Assembly (NCBI RefSeq): GCF_003255815.1 | Contig: NC_037689.1 | Span: 23,647,700 to 23,711,699, forward strand | Source of the DNA: Theropithecus gelada | Lineage: Eukaryota > Chordata > Mammalia > Primates > Cercopithecidae | Reading direction: 5' to 3' | DNA length: 64,000 nucleotides | Shown here: in pieces, positions 21,219 through 32,107 of the stretch | How positions within the stretch are numbered: position 1 is the stretch's first letter | Layout: every line of letters begins with the position of its first letter | Notes under the pieces: generated by a model | Seen by the model: the letters and a program-made list of their open reading frames with translations, nothing else | Told to the model about the DNA's origin: nothing | Database searches by the model: none | Made by a program: the position numbers and the translations under genes

Positions 21219-21830
21219 ATGTGGATATTATGGGGTTTCACTCAGGCTGCCATAGCAAAGTCTCAAGGACTAGGTGGCTTAACCAACAGACATGATTCTC
21301 CCGGAGTTCTAGAGGCTGGAAGTCTGAGATCCAGGTGTGGGCAGGGCTGGTTCCTCCTGAGGCCTCTCTCCTGGGCTTGCAGATGTCATCATCGCCCTGT
21401 GTCCTCACAGGCTCGTCCCTCTGTGTGTGTCTGTGTCCTCATCTCCTCTTATGAGATGTCTTAGTCCATTTCAGGCTGCTGTCACTGAATACCATAGACT
21501 AGGTGGCTTAGAAACAACAGACATTGATTCTCCCACAGTCCTGGAGGCTGGAAGTCTGAGATCCAGGTGTGGGCAGGGCTGGTTCCTCCTGAGGCGTCTC
21601 TCCTGGGCTTGGAGACACCGTCTTCTCCCTGTGTCCTCACAGGCTCGTCCCTCTGTGTGTGTCCCTGTCCTCATCTCCTCTTCTTATAAGGACACCAGTC
21701 CTATTGGATGAGAGTCCACCCTAGTGACCTCCTATTACCTTAATCCCCTCTTTAGAGGCCCCATCTCCAAACAGACTCACATTTTGAGGTCCTGGAGGTG
21801 AGGGGCTTCAACATAAGGATTTATGGCAGA
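21219..21830 (-). mobile_element. MaLR-like LTR (antisense) with ~245-bp tandem duplication
   Basis: 'TCAGGCTGCCATAGCAAAGT' near 21242 and 'TCAGGCTGCTGTCACTGAAT' near 21471 begin two copies that share 'GGAGGCTGGAAGTCTGAGAT', 'GTGTGGGCAGGGCTGGTTCC' and 'TGTCCTCACAGGCTCGTCCC'. Only the second copy continues into the remaining LTR ('TATAAGGACACCAGTCCTAT' and on). Confidence 0.82.
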
Positions 21831-22700
21831 CAAAACTCAGACCTGGAACCACTGTCCACATCACCGCACTCATGTTCCAGGGTTGCAGAGATATCCCCAG
21901 CTGGGAGAGGTAGCCATGTGGGGTGACTCTGAAAACACCCAAACTTAAAAAGACAGAGGAGGACCATGGAGAAGGGGGTCATGTATGTGTCACTCTTGAA
22001 GATTTTATTCCCGGATCAAGTAAACGTGCCAGTATTTGGGTTAGCTTTCCGCCTCTTCTCCGGCAACACACGATGATTTAGATTGCGTTGAATTGAAGGA
22101 TGATTGCTTTCTCCTTGACGTGCCACCAAAACAAACAGGTTCTCTGATTCTGAAATGACTCCAGATTTGGGAGGCAAAGTCACGTCAGCCAATCTCTACA
22201 GATGCCATCTGTAGACCCCGCCCGCACCTGCATTTGACTTACAGATTCAGACTGTGTTTCTAGAGCTGCCCGGCACGTTCTCCTCTACTGAGATTATAAA
22301 ATTATCGAAAGCTTGAAGGTAAACGCTCTCCGTTGACTGAACACAGTAACAAGTTTTTGTGTGTGTGCTGCAGTGCGACACACAGGTTTTGTAGGACGAC
22401 GTGACTCTTCTTCATTTGGACATTCTGAGTTTGACACAAAGGGAATGGTCATCCTGCAGAGTGTTCTCGGTAAAGAAAGAGCATTAGAACATCCTGGCAG
22501 TATTCTGTCAGCCTCCAGGAAGAGAAGCTTTTAAAATGACAATTTCCGATTTGACATTTTCACTTATAACACTCTAGCAGTAGAGGCAGGTCTTCCATCA
22601 GCGAAAGGTTATTGCTGCGGAGAACTGGGAGCTCTGGTAAATGAAGTGTGACCGCCTCGCCCACAGCAAGGCAGGGAAGACAAGAGAATGTAAAAAATGT
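21831..22700. other. Repeat-free interval of 0.9 kb
   Basis: Unique sequence of mixed composition. No exon, promoter or repeat recognised. Confidence 0.45.
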
Positions 22701-22711
22701 GAATACCTTGA

Positions 22712-23300
22712 GGAAGACAGTGTGGCAGTTCCTCAAGGATCTAGAACCAGAAATACCTTTTGACCCAGCCATCCCATTACTGGGTATATACCCAAAGGAT
22801 TATACGTCATTCTACTTTAAAGACTCATGCACACTTATGTTTATTGCAGCACTGTTCACAATAGCCAAGACTTAGAACCAACCCAAATGCTCATCAATGA
22901 TAGACTGGATAAAGAAAATGTGGCACATAGACACCATGGAATACTATGCAGCCATGAAAAGGAACAAAATCATGTCCTTTGCAGGGACATGGATAAAGTT
23001 TGAAACCATCATTCTCAGCTAACTAACATGGGAACAGAAAACCAAACACCACATGTTCTCACTCAGAAGTGGGAGTTGAACAATGAGAACACATGGACAC
23101 AGGGAGGGGAACGTCACACACCAGGGCCTGTCGGGGGTCTGGGGCTAGGGGAGGGATAGCATCAGAGGAAACACCTTATGTAGATAATGGGTTGATGGGT
23201 GCAGCAAACCACCATGGCATGTGTATATCTATGTAACAAAACTGCACGTTCTGTACATGTACCCCAGAACCTAAAGTATAATTTAAAAAAAAAAAAGAAA
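22712..23300 (+). mobile_element. L1 3' end (sense), 5'-truncated
   Basis: Starts at 'GGAAGACAGTGTGGCAGTTC' in ORF2, and the frame from 22648 reads 'EPEIPFDPAIPLLGIYPKDY' before a stop. The 3' UTR ('AACAATGAGAACACATGGAC') and an A tail at 23282-23299 follow. Flanks ATGTGAATAC (left) and ATGTGCAATAC (right) may be a diverged target-site duplication. It is the only recent sense L1 3' end in the window. Confidence 0.93.
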
Positions 23301-23696
23301 AAGTATGTGCAATACTCAAAAGATGATGTTCTAAGTTGTTTAGGTGCAGTAACTCTCAGCTATGCATGGGTTTCCCTGCCTTTTTCCTTATTATTTCGTT
23401 TTCCCATGAAACCTTTCCTAGAGGGGCTAAAAAGTTATGAGAAATTCCAATATACCATTTCTGGGGTAACCCAAGCAAAGAACAGACAGGGGCTATGGCC
23501 ACAGCATGCTTTCTCGATATTCATACCGTTACGAGTGGAACTGTGTCCTATGCCAATTTCATAGATGGAAGTCCTGAACCTCAGTTCCTCAGACTGTGAA
23601 CTCGTTTGGAAGCAGCATCATGGCGGATGTAATTAATTAGTTCTGTTAGGATGAGGTCAGGCTGGAGTCAAATGAGCCCCTAATCTAATATAACTG
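23301..23696. other. Unique interval
   Basis: Non-repetitive sequence. An open frame 23199-23564 starts inside the L1 tail and is not gene-like. Confidence 0.4.
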
Positions 23697-23935
23697 TTGT
23701 CTTTGTCCATTTGAGCTTCTATCACAAGACGTCATAAATTGGGTTGGTTTGAAATAACAGGCGTTTATTGCTCACAGCTCTGGAGGCTGGAATTCCAAGA
23801 TGAAGGGGTGGGAGATTCAGGGTGCGGGGACGGCTTCCTAGTTCACAGATGGCGCTGTCTCACTGTGCCCTTACATGGTGGAGGGGGCGAGGCAGGTCTT
23901 TGGAGTCTCTGTTACAAGGATGCTGATATAGTTTG
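23697..23935 (-). mobile_element. MaLR-like LTR fragment (antisense)
   Basis: 'TTTGTCCATTTGAGCTTCTA', 'CAGCTCTGGAGGCTGGAATT' and 'CACTGTGCCCTTACATGGTG' follow the reverse-complement order of the LTR 3' half. Confidence 0.7.
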
Positions 23936-23958
23936 CATATTTGTCTTCTCCATGTTTC

Positions 23959-25330
23959 GTGCTGAAATATGATCCCCAATGTTGGAGGTGGAACTGGGTG
24001 GAGATGTTTGGGTGTCATGATGAAATCTGGTCCCCAGTGTTGGAGGTGGGACTGGGTGGAGATGTTTCGGTCTCATGCTGAAATCTGGTCCCCAGTGTTG
24101 GAGGTGGAACCGATGGAGATGTTTGGGTCTTGCTGAAATCTGGTCCCCAGTGTTGGAGGTGGGACTGGGTGGAGATGTTTGGGTGTCATGCTGAAATCTG
24201 GTCCCCAGTGTTGGAGGTGGGGCTGGATGGAGATGCTTGGGTGTCATGCTGAAATCTGGTCCCCAGTGTTGGAGGTGGGGCTGGGTGGAGATGTTTGGGT
24301 GTCATGCTGAAATCTGGTCCCCAGTGTTGGAGGTGGGGCTGGGTGGAGATGTTTGGGTGTCATACTGAAATCTGGTCCCCAGTGTTGGAGGTGGGGCTGG
24401 GTGGAGATGTTTGGGTGTCATGCTGAAATCTGGTCCCCAGTGTTGGAGGTGGGGCTGGATGGAGATGCTTGGGTGTCATGATGAAATCTGGTCCCCAGTG
24501 TTGGAGGTGGGACTGGGTGGAGGTGTTTGGGCTCACGCTGAAATCTGGTCCCCAGTGTTGGAGGTGGGACTGGGTGGAGATGTTTGGGTGTCATGCTGAA
24601 ATCTGGTCCCCAGTGTTGGAGGTGGGGCTGGGTGGAGGTGTTTGGGTGTCATGCTGAAATCTGGTCCCCAGTGTTGGAGGTGGGACTGGGTGGAGGTGTT
24701 TGGGTGTCATGCTGAAATCTGGTCCCCAGTGTTGGAGGTGGGGCTGGGTGGAGGTGTTTGGATCTCATACTGAAATCTGGTCCCCAGTGTTGGAGGTGGG
24801 GCTGGGTGGAGATGTTTGGGTGTCATGCTGAAATCTGGTCCCCAGTGTTGGAGGTGGGGCTGGATGGAGATGTTTGGGTGTCATGCTGAAATCTGGTCCC
24901 CAGTGTTGGAGGTGGGACTGGGTGGAGATGCTTGGGTGTCATGCTGAAATATGGTCCCCAGTGTTGGAGGTGGGGCTGGATGGAGATGTTTGGGTGTCAT
25001 GCTGAAATCTGGTCCCCAGTGTTGGAGGTGGGGCTGGATGGAGGTGTTTGGGTGTCATGATGAAATCTGGTCCCCAGTGTTGGAGGTGGGGCTGGATGGA
25101 GATGTTTGGGTCTCATGCTGAAATCTGGTCCCCAGTGTTGGAGGTGGGACTGGGTGGAGATGCTTGGGTGTCATGCTGAAATATGGTCCCCAGTGTTGGA
25201 GGTGGGGCTGGGTGGAGATGTTTGGGTGTCATGCTGAAATATGGTCCCCAGTGTTGGAGGTGGGGCTGGGTGGAGGTGTTTGGGTCTCATGCTGAAATCT
25301 GGTCCCCAGTGTTGGAGGTGGGGCTGGACA
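23959..25330 (+). repeat. 58-bp minisatellite, about 24 copies, LTR-derived
   Basis: Unit TGCTGAAATCTGGTCCCCAG + TGTTGGAGGTGGGGCTGGGT + GGAGATGTTTGGGTGTCA. Units differ at GGGCTGG/GGACTGG, GGGTGG/GGATGG, GAGATG/GAGGTG and TCTGG/TATGG. The first unit (ATATGATCCCCAATG) is closest to the 5' part of a MaLR-type LTR. Copy number is from span divided by 58. Confidence 0.96.
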
Positions 25331-25925
25331 TCTCTCTGCCTTCAGTCCACCTGGGTGACTCATCACTATTTTATAACCCTGCCGTCCCACCTGGGTAGAA
25401 TTCCACCTGCGTTCATTCCACCAGCACGATTTTACAACTCTCCTCTCCAAAAGCATGTGTGATTAGCTTGATTTCGCTGTTTCACAATGTGTGTATATAT
25501 ATATATCGCAAAGGAACACAGTGGGCCATGATAAATAAATGCCACTTAAAATTTGTCAATTTCAAAACGATAAAACTTTAAATATAATAGGGCAAGTTTG
25601 CCGACCGCAGTAAACAAACCAGCCCTGAGGATTGGTTCCCTGTACGCTGCAATAGGGTCCTTGAGAGGGTAAGAAGAGGCTGGGAGCTTCAGCCAACCTT
25701 GAGGATTGGTTCACTGTATGCTGCAATAGGGTCCTTGAGAGGGTAAGAAGAGGCTGGGAGCTTCAGAGCAAGCACAGTTCTTCAGACAGTTTAAACTTCG
25801 ACGTCCGGACTCCGGAACTGGGAGAGTCTATACTTGGGTTATTTCAGCCATTCAGTTTGCTGTTTTTCTGTTGTTGTTGTTGTTGTTGTTAGATCTGTCT
25901 CAGCAAACGAACATGCATGAATCAA
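25325..25925 (+). repeat. Copy A of a divergent direct duplication
   Basis: Shares with 26370-26845 the ordered blocks 'CTGCCTTCAGTCCACCTGGG', CAACCCTGCCGTCC, ACAATGTGT, AATAGGGCAA, CCTTGAGAGGG, GTCCGGACTCC/GTCTGGACTCT and CATGCATGAATCAAAA. Internally a ~72-bp segment ('TGAGGATTGGTTCCCTGTAC') is tandemly doubled (about 25625-25770). Confidence 0.8.
25862..25891 (+). repeat. (TTG)n microsatellite
   Basis: About eight TTG repeats, absent from the paired duplicate at 26800. Confidence 0.9.
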
Positions 25926-26017
25926 AAGTAGTCGTGTATTTTATTCCTGCATCTGAAAACCGAAACTCAACCATGAATGAGTCAGTTCCTGGTGGACAGT
26001 GTTTTGGGGTTTTTTTC

Positions 26018-26322
26018 CTTCTTTTTTCTTTTTTTCTGAGGCAGAGTCTCACTCTGTCACCCAGGCTGGAGTGCAGTGGCGCGATCTCAGCTCACTGCAA
26101 CCTCCGCCTCCCGGGTTCAAGCGATTCTCCAACCTCAGCCTCCTGAGTAGCTGAGACTGCAGGCACCTGCCACCACGCCCGGCTAATTTTTTTTTTTTTT
26201 TTTCAGCAGAGACGGGGTTGCGCTACGTTGGTCAGGCGGATCTCGATCTCTCGACCTCATGATCCACCTGCCTTGACCTCCCAAAGTGCTGGGGTTACAG
26301 GCATGAGCCACCATGCGTGGCC
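26018..26322 (-). mobile_element. Alu (antisense)
   Basis: 'TCTTTTTTTCTGAGGCAGAG' to 'CATGCGTGGCC'. It separates the two direct duplicates. The left arm reads GGGGTTACAG. Confidence 0.95.
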
Positions 26323-26369
26323 TGCAATGGACGGTGCTTTTCTAACACCATCCTCATAGACTCAAAGGC

Positions 26370-26845
26370 ATCTTTCTGCCTTCAGTCCACCTGGGTGGCT
26401 CAGCACAATTTTACAACCCTGCCGTCCAAAAACATACGTACATGAGCTTCACTGAGCTTTTCCACAATGTGTCTACATGTTACAAAAGCACACAGTGTGC
26501 GTGAGAAATCAATGCAATTTACATGTATTAATGTTCCCAGTAAAAACGTTGAAAATAATAGGGCAAATGTATCGTTCCGATGTTAGTCTATGTGCTGCCA
26601 AAGGGAGCACGGGAAACGTACCAACCGCAACAAACGAACCAACTGCAAATTGCAATAGTGTCCTTGAGAGGGGGAGTAAAAGGACCCTTGGCCCTTCATT
26701 AGGGACGCAGTTCTGTGGACACCTTAATCTCAGATGTCTGGACTCTAGAACGGTGAGAGTCTAAACTTCTGTTCTTTAAGACACTCATTTTGTGGTATTT
26801 TGTTAGAGTTGCCCTAGCAAACTAATATGCATGGATCAAAAACAA
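26370..26845 (+). repeat. Copy B of a divergent direct duplication
   Basis: Single-copy version of the segment at 25325-25925, without the 72-bp doubling and without the TTG run. The terminal 'TTTTGTTAGAGTTGCCCTAG' and 'CAAACTAATATGC' look like the 3' end of a MaLR-like element. Confidence 0.8.
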
Positions 26846-26852
26846 AGCTCAT

Positions 26853-27133
26853 CCCAGCACTTTGGGAAGCCGAGTCGGGTGGATCACTTGAGGTCAGGAG
26901 TTTGAGACCAGCCTGGGCAACACGCTGAAACCCCATTTCTACTAAAACAACAAAAACAAAAACAACAGAAACAAAACAAAAAAGTTAGCTGGGCGTGGTG
27001 GCACGTGCCTGTAATTCCAGCTACTCGGGAGGCTGAGGCAGGAGACCCGCTTGCACCTGGCAGGTGGAGTTTGCCATGAGCCAAGATCGTGCCATTGCAC
27101 TCCAGCTTGGGGGACAGAGTGAGACCCTGTCTC

Positions 27134-27135
<2 letters not shown>
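26853..27135 (+). mobile_element. 5'-truncated Alu (sense) with perfect target-site duplication
   Basis: Lacks the first ~30 bases and starts at 'CCCAGCACTTTGGGAAGCC'. The (AAAT)n tail runs to 27170. AACAAAGCTCAT occurs at 26841-26852 and 27171-27182. Confidence 0.95.
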
Positions 27136-27172
<37 letters not shown>

Positions 27173-27232
27173 CAAAGCTCATGAGACACTGAAATGGTCT
27201 GAATTCATCAAACTTCCTAGGAATAACATCTT

Positions 27233-27453
27233 GTACTAGTCCATTTTCGTACGGCTATAAAGAAATACCTGAGACTGGGTCATTTATGAAGGAGAGAGGT
27301 TGAATGGACCCACAGTTCCACATGGCTGGGGACACCTCACAATCATGGCGGAAAGTGAAGGAGAAGCAGAGCCACACTTGACGTGGCGGCCTTACATGGC
27401 CGCAGGCGAGAGAGAGTGTACAGGGAAACTCCCCTTTATAAATCCATCGGATT
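27233..27453 (-). mobile_element. MST/THE1-like MaLR LTR fragment (antisense)
   Basis: 'CTAGTCCATTTTCGTACGGC', 'ACCTGAGACTGGGTCATTTA' and 'CACAATCATGGCGGAAAGTG' follow the reverse complement of this LTR's 3' half. The Alu at 27454 cuts it. Confidence 0.8.
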
Positions 27454-27815
27454 GGCCCGGCGCGGTGGCTCGAGCCTGTCATCTCAGCACTTTGGGAGGC
27501 CGAGGCCGGCAGATCGCCTGAGGTCAGGAGTTTGACCAACATGGTGAAGCCCCATCTCTACTAAAAATACAAAAATTAGCTGGGTGTGGTGGCGTGCACC
27601 TGTAATCCCAGTTACTTGGGAGGCTGAGGCAGGGGAATGGCTTGAACCCGGGAGGCGGAGGTTGCAGTGAGCTGAGATTGCACCATTGCACTCCCGCCTG
27701 GCGACAAAGCAAGACTCCGTCTCAAAAACAAAAACCTGGGAGGTGGAGGCTGCAGTGAGCGGAGATCGCACCACTAACATTCCAGCCTGGGTGACAGAGT
27801 GAGACTCCGTCTCCA
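27454..27815 (+). mobile_element. Alu (sense) with duplicated 3' terminus
   Basis: 'GGCCCGGCGCGGTGGCTCGA' to 'CTCAAAAACAAAAA', then a second copy of the right-arm end ('CCTGGGAGGTGGAGGCTGCA' to 'GACTCCGTCTCC'). A 13-base deletion removes 'GACCAGCCTGG' from the left arm, which carries GTCATCT. Confidence 0.9.
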
Positions 27816-27849
27816 AACAAACATGCAATCAAAGAAAAGACAGCTGCTA

Positions 27850-28285
27850 AGGTTAAAAAAAAAAAAGTGGCTTATGTCCCTGACGATTTATCCAGTAGGA
27901 AATTCCTCATGGACAAAGGACAGACAGAACTCAAAGTTGTGTCTCTGCTCACTGCGATAAATGTGTGTGTGTGTGTGATTGTGTGCCTTGGAAACACTAA
28001 TCAGAAACTCAATAATAATAATAATAATAGTACAAGCATTTGTTTCTTATCTACCTATGACCTGGAAGAGTCCCCTCCTTGGTTCAAGTTGCCCCACCTC
28101 TACGAAACAATATTGATGGATGTCTCATGTCTCTCTAAAATGTATAAAACCACGCTGTGCCCCAACCACCTCGGGCACGTGTTCTCAGGACCTCCTGAGT
28201 CTGTGTCATGGGTGCATCCTTAACCTTTGCAAAATAACCTTTCTAAATCGACTGAGACTTGTCTCAGACACTTGGAGTTCACCAC
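27850..28285 (+). mobile_element. Retroviral-type LTR (class I ERV-like), sense
   Basis: 'ATGTATAAAACCACGCTGTG' provides a TATA box near 28140. 'GGGCACGTGTTCTCAGGACC', 'CAAAATAACCTTTCTAAATC' and 'GAGACTTGTCTCAGACACTT' have the U3-R-U5 arrangement of a solo ERV LTR I recognise only at family level. (TG)n at 27964 and (AAT)n at 28012 are internal. The 5' limit is uncertain. No internal coding region follows. Confidence 0.65.
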
Positions 28286-28327
28286 TGCATGCAAAAAAAA
28301 TGTGAAAAAGGAAAAAAAAAAAAACAA

Positions 28328-28624
28328 GGCCGGGTGCGGTGGCTCACGCCTGTCATCCCAGCACTTCGGGAGGCCGAGGCAGGTGGATCACCTGAGGTCA
28401 GGAGTTGGAGACCAGCCAGGCCAACACGGTGAAACCCCGTCTCCACTAAAATACAAAAATTACCTGGGTGTGGTGGTGGGCACCTGTAATCCCAGCTACT
28501 CAGGAGGCAGAGGCAGGAGAATCGCTTGAACCCGGGAGGCGGAGGTTGCAGTGAGCCGAGATCACACCACTGCACTCCAGCCTGGGCGACAGAGTAAGAG
28601 TCTATTTCAAAAAAAAAAAAAAAG
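28328..28624 (+). mobile_element. Alu (sense)
   Basis: 'GGCCGGGTGCGGTGGCTCAC' to A tail. The left arm carries GTCATCC and the private 'CACTTCGGG' shared with the Alu at 38578. Confidence 0.95.
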
Positions 28625-28865
28625 AAGTTAAAAAACAATGCACTATCAATAACATTCGTATCTTAAATTCCCACCCACATCATGAAACTGGACGCTTTCA
28701 GCTTTACGGAAAATCCAGGGAGGACGATTTCAATGTTTAGCAAATACTGGATCAATATTGAAAATAGGCTCTACTATTTTTCCACTCACTCAAGAGAGCG
28801 GGTGAGACCCAGTCTTTCTCCATAAGTTGGATGCATCTGCTCTTGTTTAAACTCATATCCAACCA

Positions 28866-29190
28866 GCTGGGCACCGTGGCTCACGCCTGTAATCCCAGCA
28901 CTTTGGGAGGCCGAGGCGGGTGGATCACCAGGTCAGGAGATCGAGAGCATCCTGGCTAACACAGCGAAACCCCATCTCTACTAAAAATACCAAAAATTAG
29001 CCGGGCGTGGTGGCGGGCGCCTGTCATCCCAGGTACTCAGGAGGCTGAGGCACGAGAATGGCGTGAACCCGGGAGGCGGAGCTTGCAGTGAGCTGAGGTC
29101 AGGCCACTGCACTCCAGCCTGGGCTACAGAGCGAGACTCTGTCTCAAAAACAAGCAAACGAACAAACAAAAACAAAAAAGAAACAGGAAA
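28866..29190 (+). mobile_element. Alu (sense) with perfect 14-bp target-site duplication
   Basis: AAACTCATATCCAA at 28849-28862 and 29192-29205 frames the element. The tail is (CAAA)-rich. Here the C substitution is in the right arm (GTCATCCCAGGTACTC), while the left arm keeps GTAATCC. Confidence 0.96.
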
Positions 29191-29273
29191 CAAACTCATA
29201 TCCAAACATGGAAATAAGAACTTACATGGAAATATGAAACTTGGAAAAATGATCTTTTGGAATAAAGATTATT

Positions 29274-29573
29274 ATTGTTATTATTATTATTGGAGACAGA
29301 GTTTCTGTCTTGTGGCCCAGGCTGGGGTGCAGTGGCATGATCTCAGCTCACTGCAACCTCCGCCTCCCGGTTTCAAGCGATTCTCCTGCCTCAGTCTCCC
29401 GGGTAGCTGGGACTACAGGCGCCTGCCACCATGCCCAGCTAATTTCGTGTTTTTAGTAGAGACAGGGTTTTGCCATGTTGGCCAGGCTGGTCTTGAACTC
29501 CCGACCTCAGATGATCTGCCCGTCTCGGCCTCCTCAAGTGCTGGGATTACAGGCATGAGCCACCATGTCCAGC
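29274..29573 (-). mobile_element. Alu (antisense) with perfect 17-bp target-site duplication
   Basis: TTGGAATAAAGATTATT at 29257-29273 and 29574-29590. (ATT)n tail. The left arm keeps GGGATTACAG. Confidence 0.96.
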
Positions 29574-29590
29574 TTGGAATAAAGATTATT

Positions 29591-29932
29591 TACACGTGTA
29601 AACATACAGAATCTTTATGCAATCTTTACTAATTGGTGAACGTACTTGGGTTCGACCACGCAGCCAAGACAGTAGCAGGAAAGGCTCCCTTCATTGGCTA
29701 TAGCCCGTGGACTTGGGTCCCCTTCAGATTTCCAGATGGCAGTGGGCGTGTCGTGCCCACCAGGTGTACCGTGGGAGGAATAACACGGGACCGCTTTGAA
29801 ACGTCTTCAGAGTAGAGCCTATTGTTAGTTCATTCATACTTCCCAGCTTGTAATGATCAACTAATTTGCTTCAACGAGGCTGAAACAACGGTATCCATCT
29901 TATCCGATGGGGTCACCACGTTGAAATGCATG
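29591..29932. other. Unique interval
   Basis: Non-repetitive. A 60-codon open frame (29633-29815) has no recognisable feature. Confidence 0.4.
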
Positions 29933-30230
29933 GGCCGGGCGCAGTGGCTCATGCCTGTCATCCCAGCACTTTGGGAGGCCGAGGCGGGCGGATCACAAGG
30001 TCAGGAGTTCAAGACCAGCCTGGCCAACATGGTGAAACTCCGTCTCTACTAAAAATACAAAAAGGTCAGGCGCAGTGGCTCACAATCCCAGCACTTTGGA
30101 AGGCTGAAGTGGGCAGATCACCTGAGGTCAGGGGTTCGAGACCAGCCTGGCCAACATGGTGAAACCCCGTCTCTGCTAAAAATACAAAAATTAGCCGGCC
30201 ATCATGGTGGGTACCTGTAGTCCCACATAC
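29933..30230 (+). mobile_element. Two tandem Alu left arms (sense), no complete right arm
   Basis: Arm 1 begins 'GGCCGGGCGCAGTGGCTCAT' (29933). Arm 2 begins 'GGTCAGGCGCAGTGGCTCAC' (30064) with a short deletion, and is followed by only about 35 bases of right arm. The first arm carries GTCATCC. Confidence 0.88.
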
Positions 30231-30289
30231 CCAAGGACTATGAGGAAGACAGTGGCATGGTGGCAGTTCTCATCTCCAATATAATCTTC

Positions 30290-30589
30290 TTTCTTTTTTT
30301 TCTTTTTGAGACAGAGTTCTTGCTCTGTCGCCCAGGCTGGAGTGCAGTGGCGCAATCTTGGCTCACTGCAACCTCTGCCTCCCGGGTTCAAGCGATTCTC
30401 CTGCCTCAGCCTCCTGAGTAGCTGGGACTACAGGTGTCTGCCACCATGCCCAGCTCATTGTTGTATTTTAGTAGAGATGGGGTTTCACCGTGATGGCCAG
30501 GCTGGTCTCAAACTCCTGAGATCTAGCGATCCGCCCACCTCGGCCTCCCAAAGTGCTGGGATGCCAGGCGTGAGCCACTGCACCCGACC
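30290..30589 (-). mobile_element. Alu (antisense) with target-site duplication
   Basis: Flanks CTCCAATATAATCTTCTT (left) and CTCCAGTATAATTTTCTT (right) match with two differences. The left arm has GGGATGCCAG. Confidence 0.95.
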
Positions 30590-31500
30590 TCCAGTATAAT
30601 TTTCTTACACTTGACCTTTGCCATGGTCTCTGTGAACAGAATCCAGGCTACGACATGGACAGCAAGCTCCAAATGCATTCCCAGAGCCCGGGAAGTCAGA
30701 GAAACCCAAGGCACCACGGACCATCTTGGCCATGTCATCTGTTGGAGAAGGTTTGGGGCTGTAACGTGTCGGAATGAATTTTAGAAGTCACCTTCAAGAA
30801 CGTTGCAGAGCTGTGTCGAACGCTAATGGAAAGTTACGCCTTGTCACGCACAGGTTCTCCAAAAGCGACAGCTCTCTGAGGAGCTGGCCTCTGTGTCCTC
30901 CCATTTAATTTTAAATTGTCCTCAGGGAGGTGGTGGGAATCTGTTTCCCCAGAGGCTGTGAGCCACGGGACAGAAGCCATCTGTCTGCCTCACTTGGGTG
31001 CTACTAACACAATGCAACTCATCTTTCAGCTTCCAAACCAGAATGATATACGTGTCGTTCCTCATGATGTACATATCGAAGGCAAGGAAAAGAAATCCAT
31101 CGAAAGACCCAGTTTTACATCTTCTTCTTATGCTTTCAAATTCAGGCATGAAATGTCCTCAGCTACAGAATTATTGTTGTTCTTTTTTAATTACAACCAT
31201 TTCTATGGGAGCCTGCACGGCACAGATAAAGCCACCAGAGAGAAACATATTCACGAAAAGGACACGTCGTGTGTGGAAATCATAATGGAAGAAATCAATA
31301 TGTGCATCGCCTGCTCAGGGGAGACTTACCTTGTTAATTCGACACGAAGGCCGTGAGGCAGAAATGCATTCGTAAATTTAACTGTACTGTGTTTACAGAT
31401 TTATGAAGGTTACAGTAGTAAATGCAAACAGGCATTGGCATGAATATGGAAAGGAGGATGTAAAATGTGATTAAAAATTACAAACGGTGAAGAAAAAGAA
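30590..31500. other. Repeat-free interval of 0.9 kb with 146-codon open frame
   Basis: Unique DNA. The plus frame 30916-31356 is the longest non-repeat sense frame, but I see no domain, signal peptide or codon pattern supporting translation, and antisense frames overlap it. It could equally be conserved non-coding sequence. Confidence 0.4.
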
Positions 31501-31504
31501 ACAA

Positions 31505-31690
31505 TCATGAAAGAAAGAAAGGAAGGAAGGAAGGAAAGAGAGAGAGAAGAAGGGAAGAGAAGAGAAGGGAAGGGAAGGAAAGGGAAGGAAAGGGAAGGGA
31601 GAGAGAAGGAAGGAAGAAGGGAGGGAGGGAGGGAAGAAAAAAGGAAAAGAAAGGAGAAGAAAAAGAAAAGAAAGAAACAGAAAGGAGAAA
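31505..31690 (+). repeat. (GGAA/GAAAG)n poly-purine tract
   Basis: About 185 bases almost without a pyrimidine. Mirror-symmetric blocks of GGGAAGGAAA could form triplex DNA. Confidence 0.95.
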
Positions 31691-32094
31691 CACAAGGATA
31701 TAGAATTAGGGAGATCCAACATAAGGTAACGCTGCCTCTCTCCAATAGGAGAGTCTGGTTTTTAGCAGAAAATGGATAGCCTGCTCATTTAGAATTTTTA
31801 AAAGCCTGCACAGATAAACAGAAAGGGTTAAGAAAATTCCCAGTGGCTGTTGGTCCTCCCAGAGCCTACTAACATAGCAGACAAGTTGTAATCACCCCTG
31901 AGCTTCCAGGTCAAAAGACAATGAGGTCAAGATACTCTTAAGGCTCAGTTAAGAGCAAGGGCTGCTTGGGGCAGAGAGGCTGCCCCACAAAAGACGTAGT
32001 TGATGAAGGACACAGATAAATCCATATGTGATCAAACATGGATGACCCAAAGAATAAGCAGCCAACACTCTTTTTCCTCCCCTGCCTTCCATTA
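31691..32094. other. Unique interval
   Basis: Non-repetitive. The segment near 31810-31990 has the look of an old LTR but I cannot place it. Confidence 0.35.
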
Positions 32095-32107
32095 CTTGTC
32101 AGTGTCT

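Noticed and set aside
27850..28285. Functional promoter with TATA box at about 28140
   Set aside because: The TATAAAA belongs to an ERV-type LTR. No downstream exon is visible, so only the LTR is annotated.
30916..31356. 146-codon plus-strand open frame
   Set aside because: No domain or supporting context. It overlaps antisense frames of similar quality.
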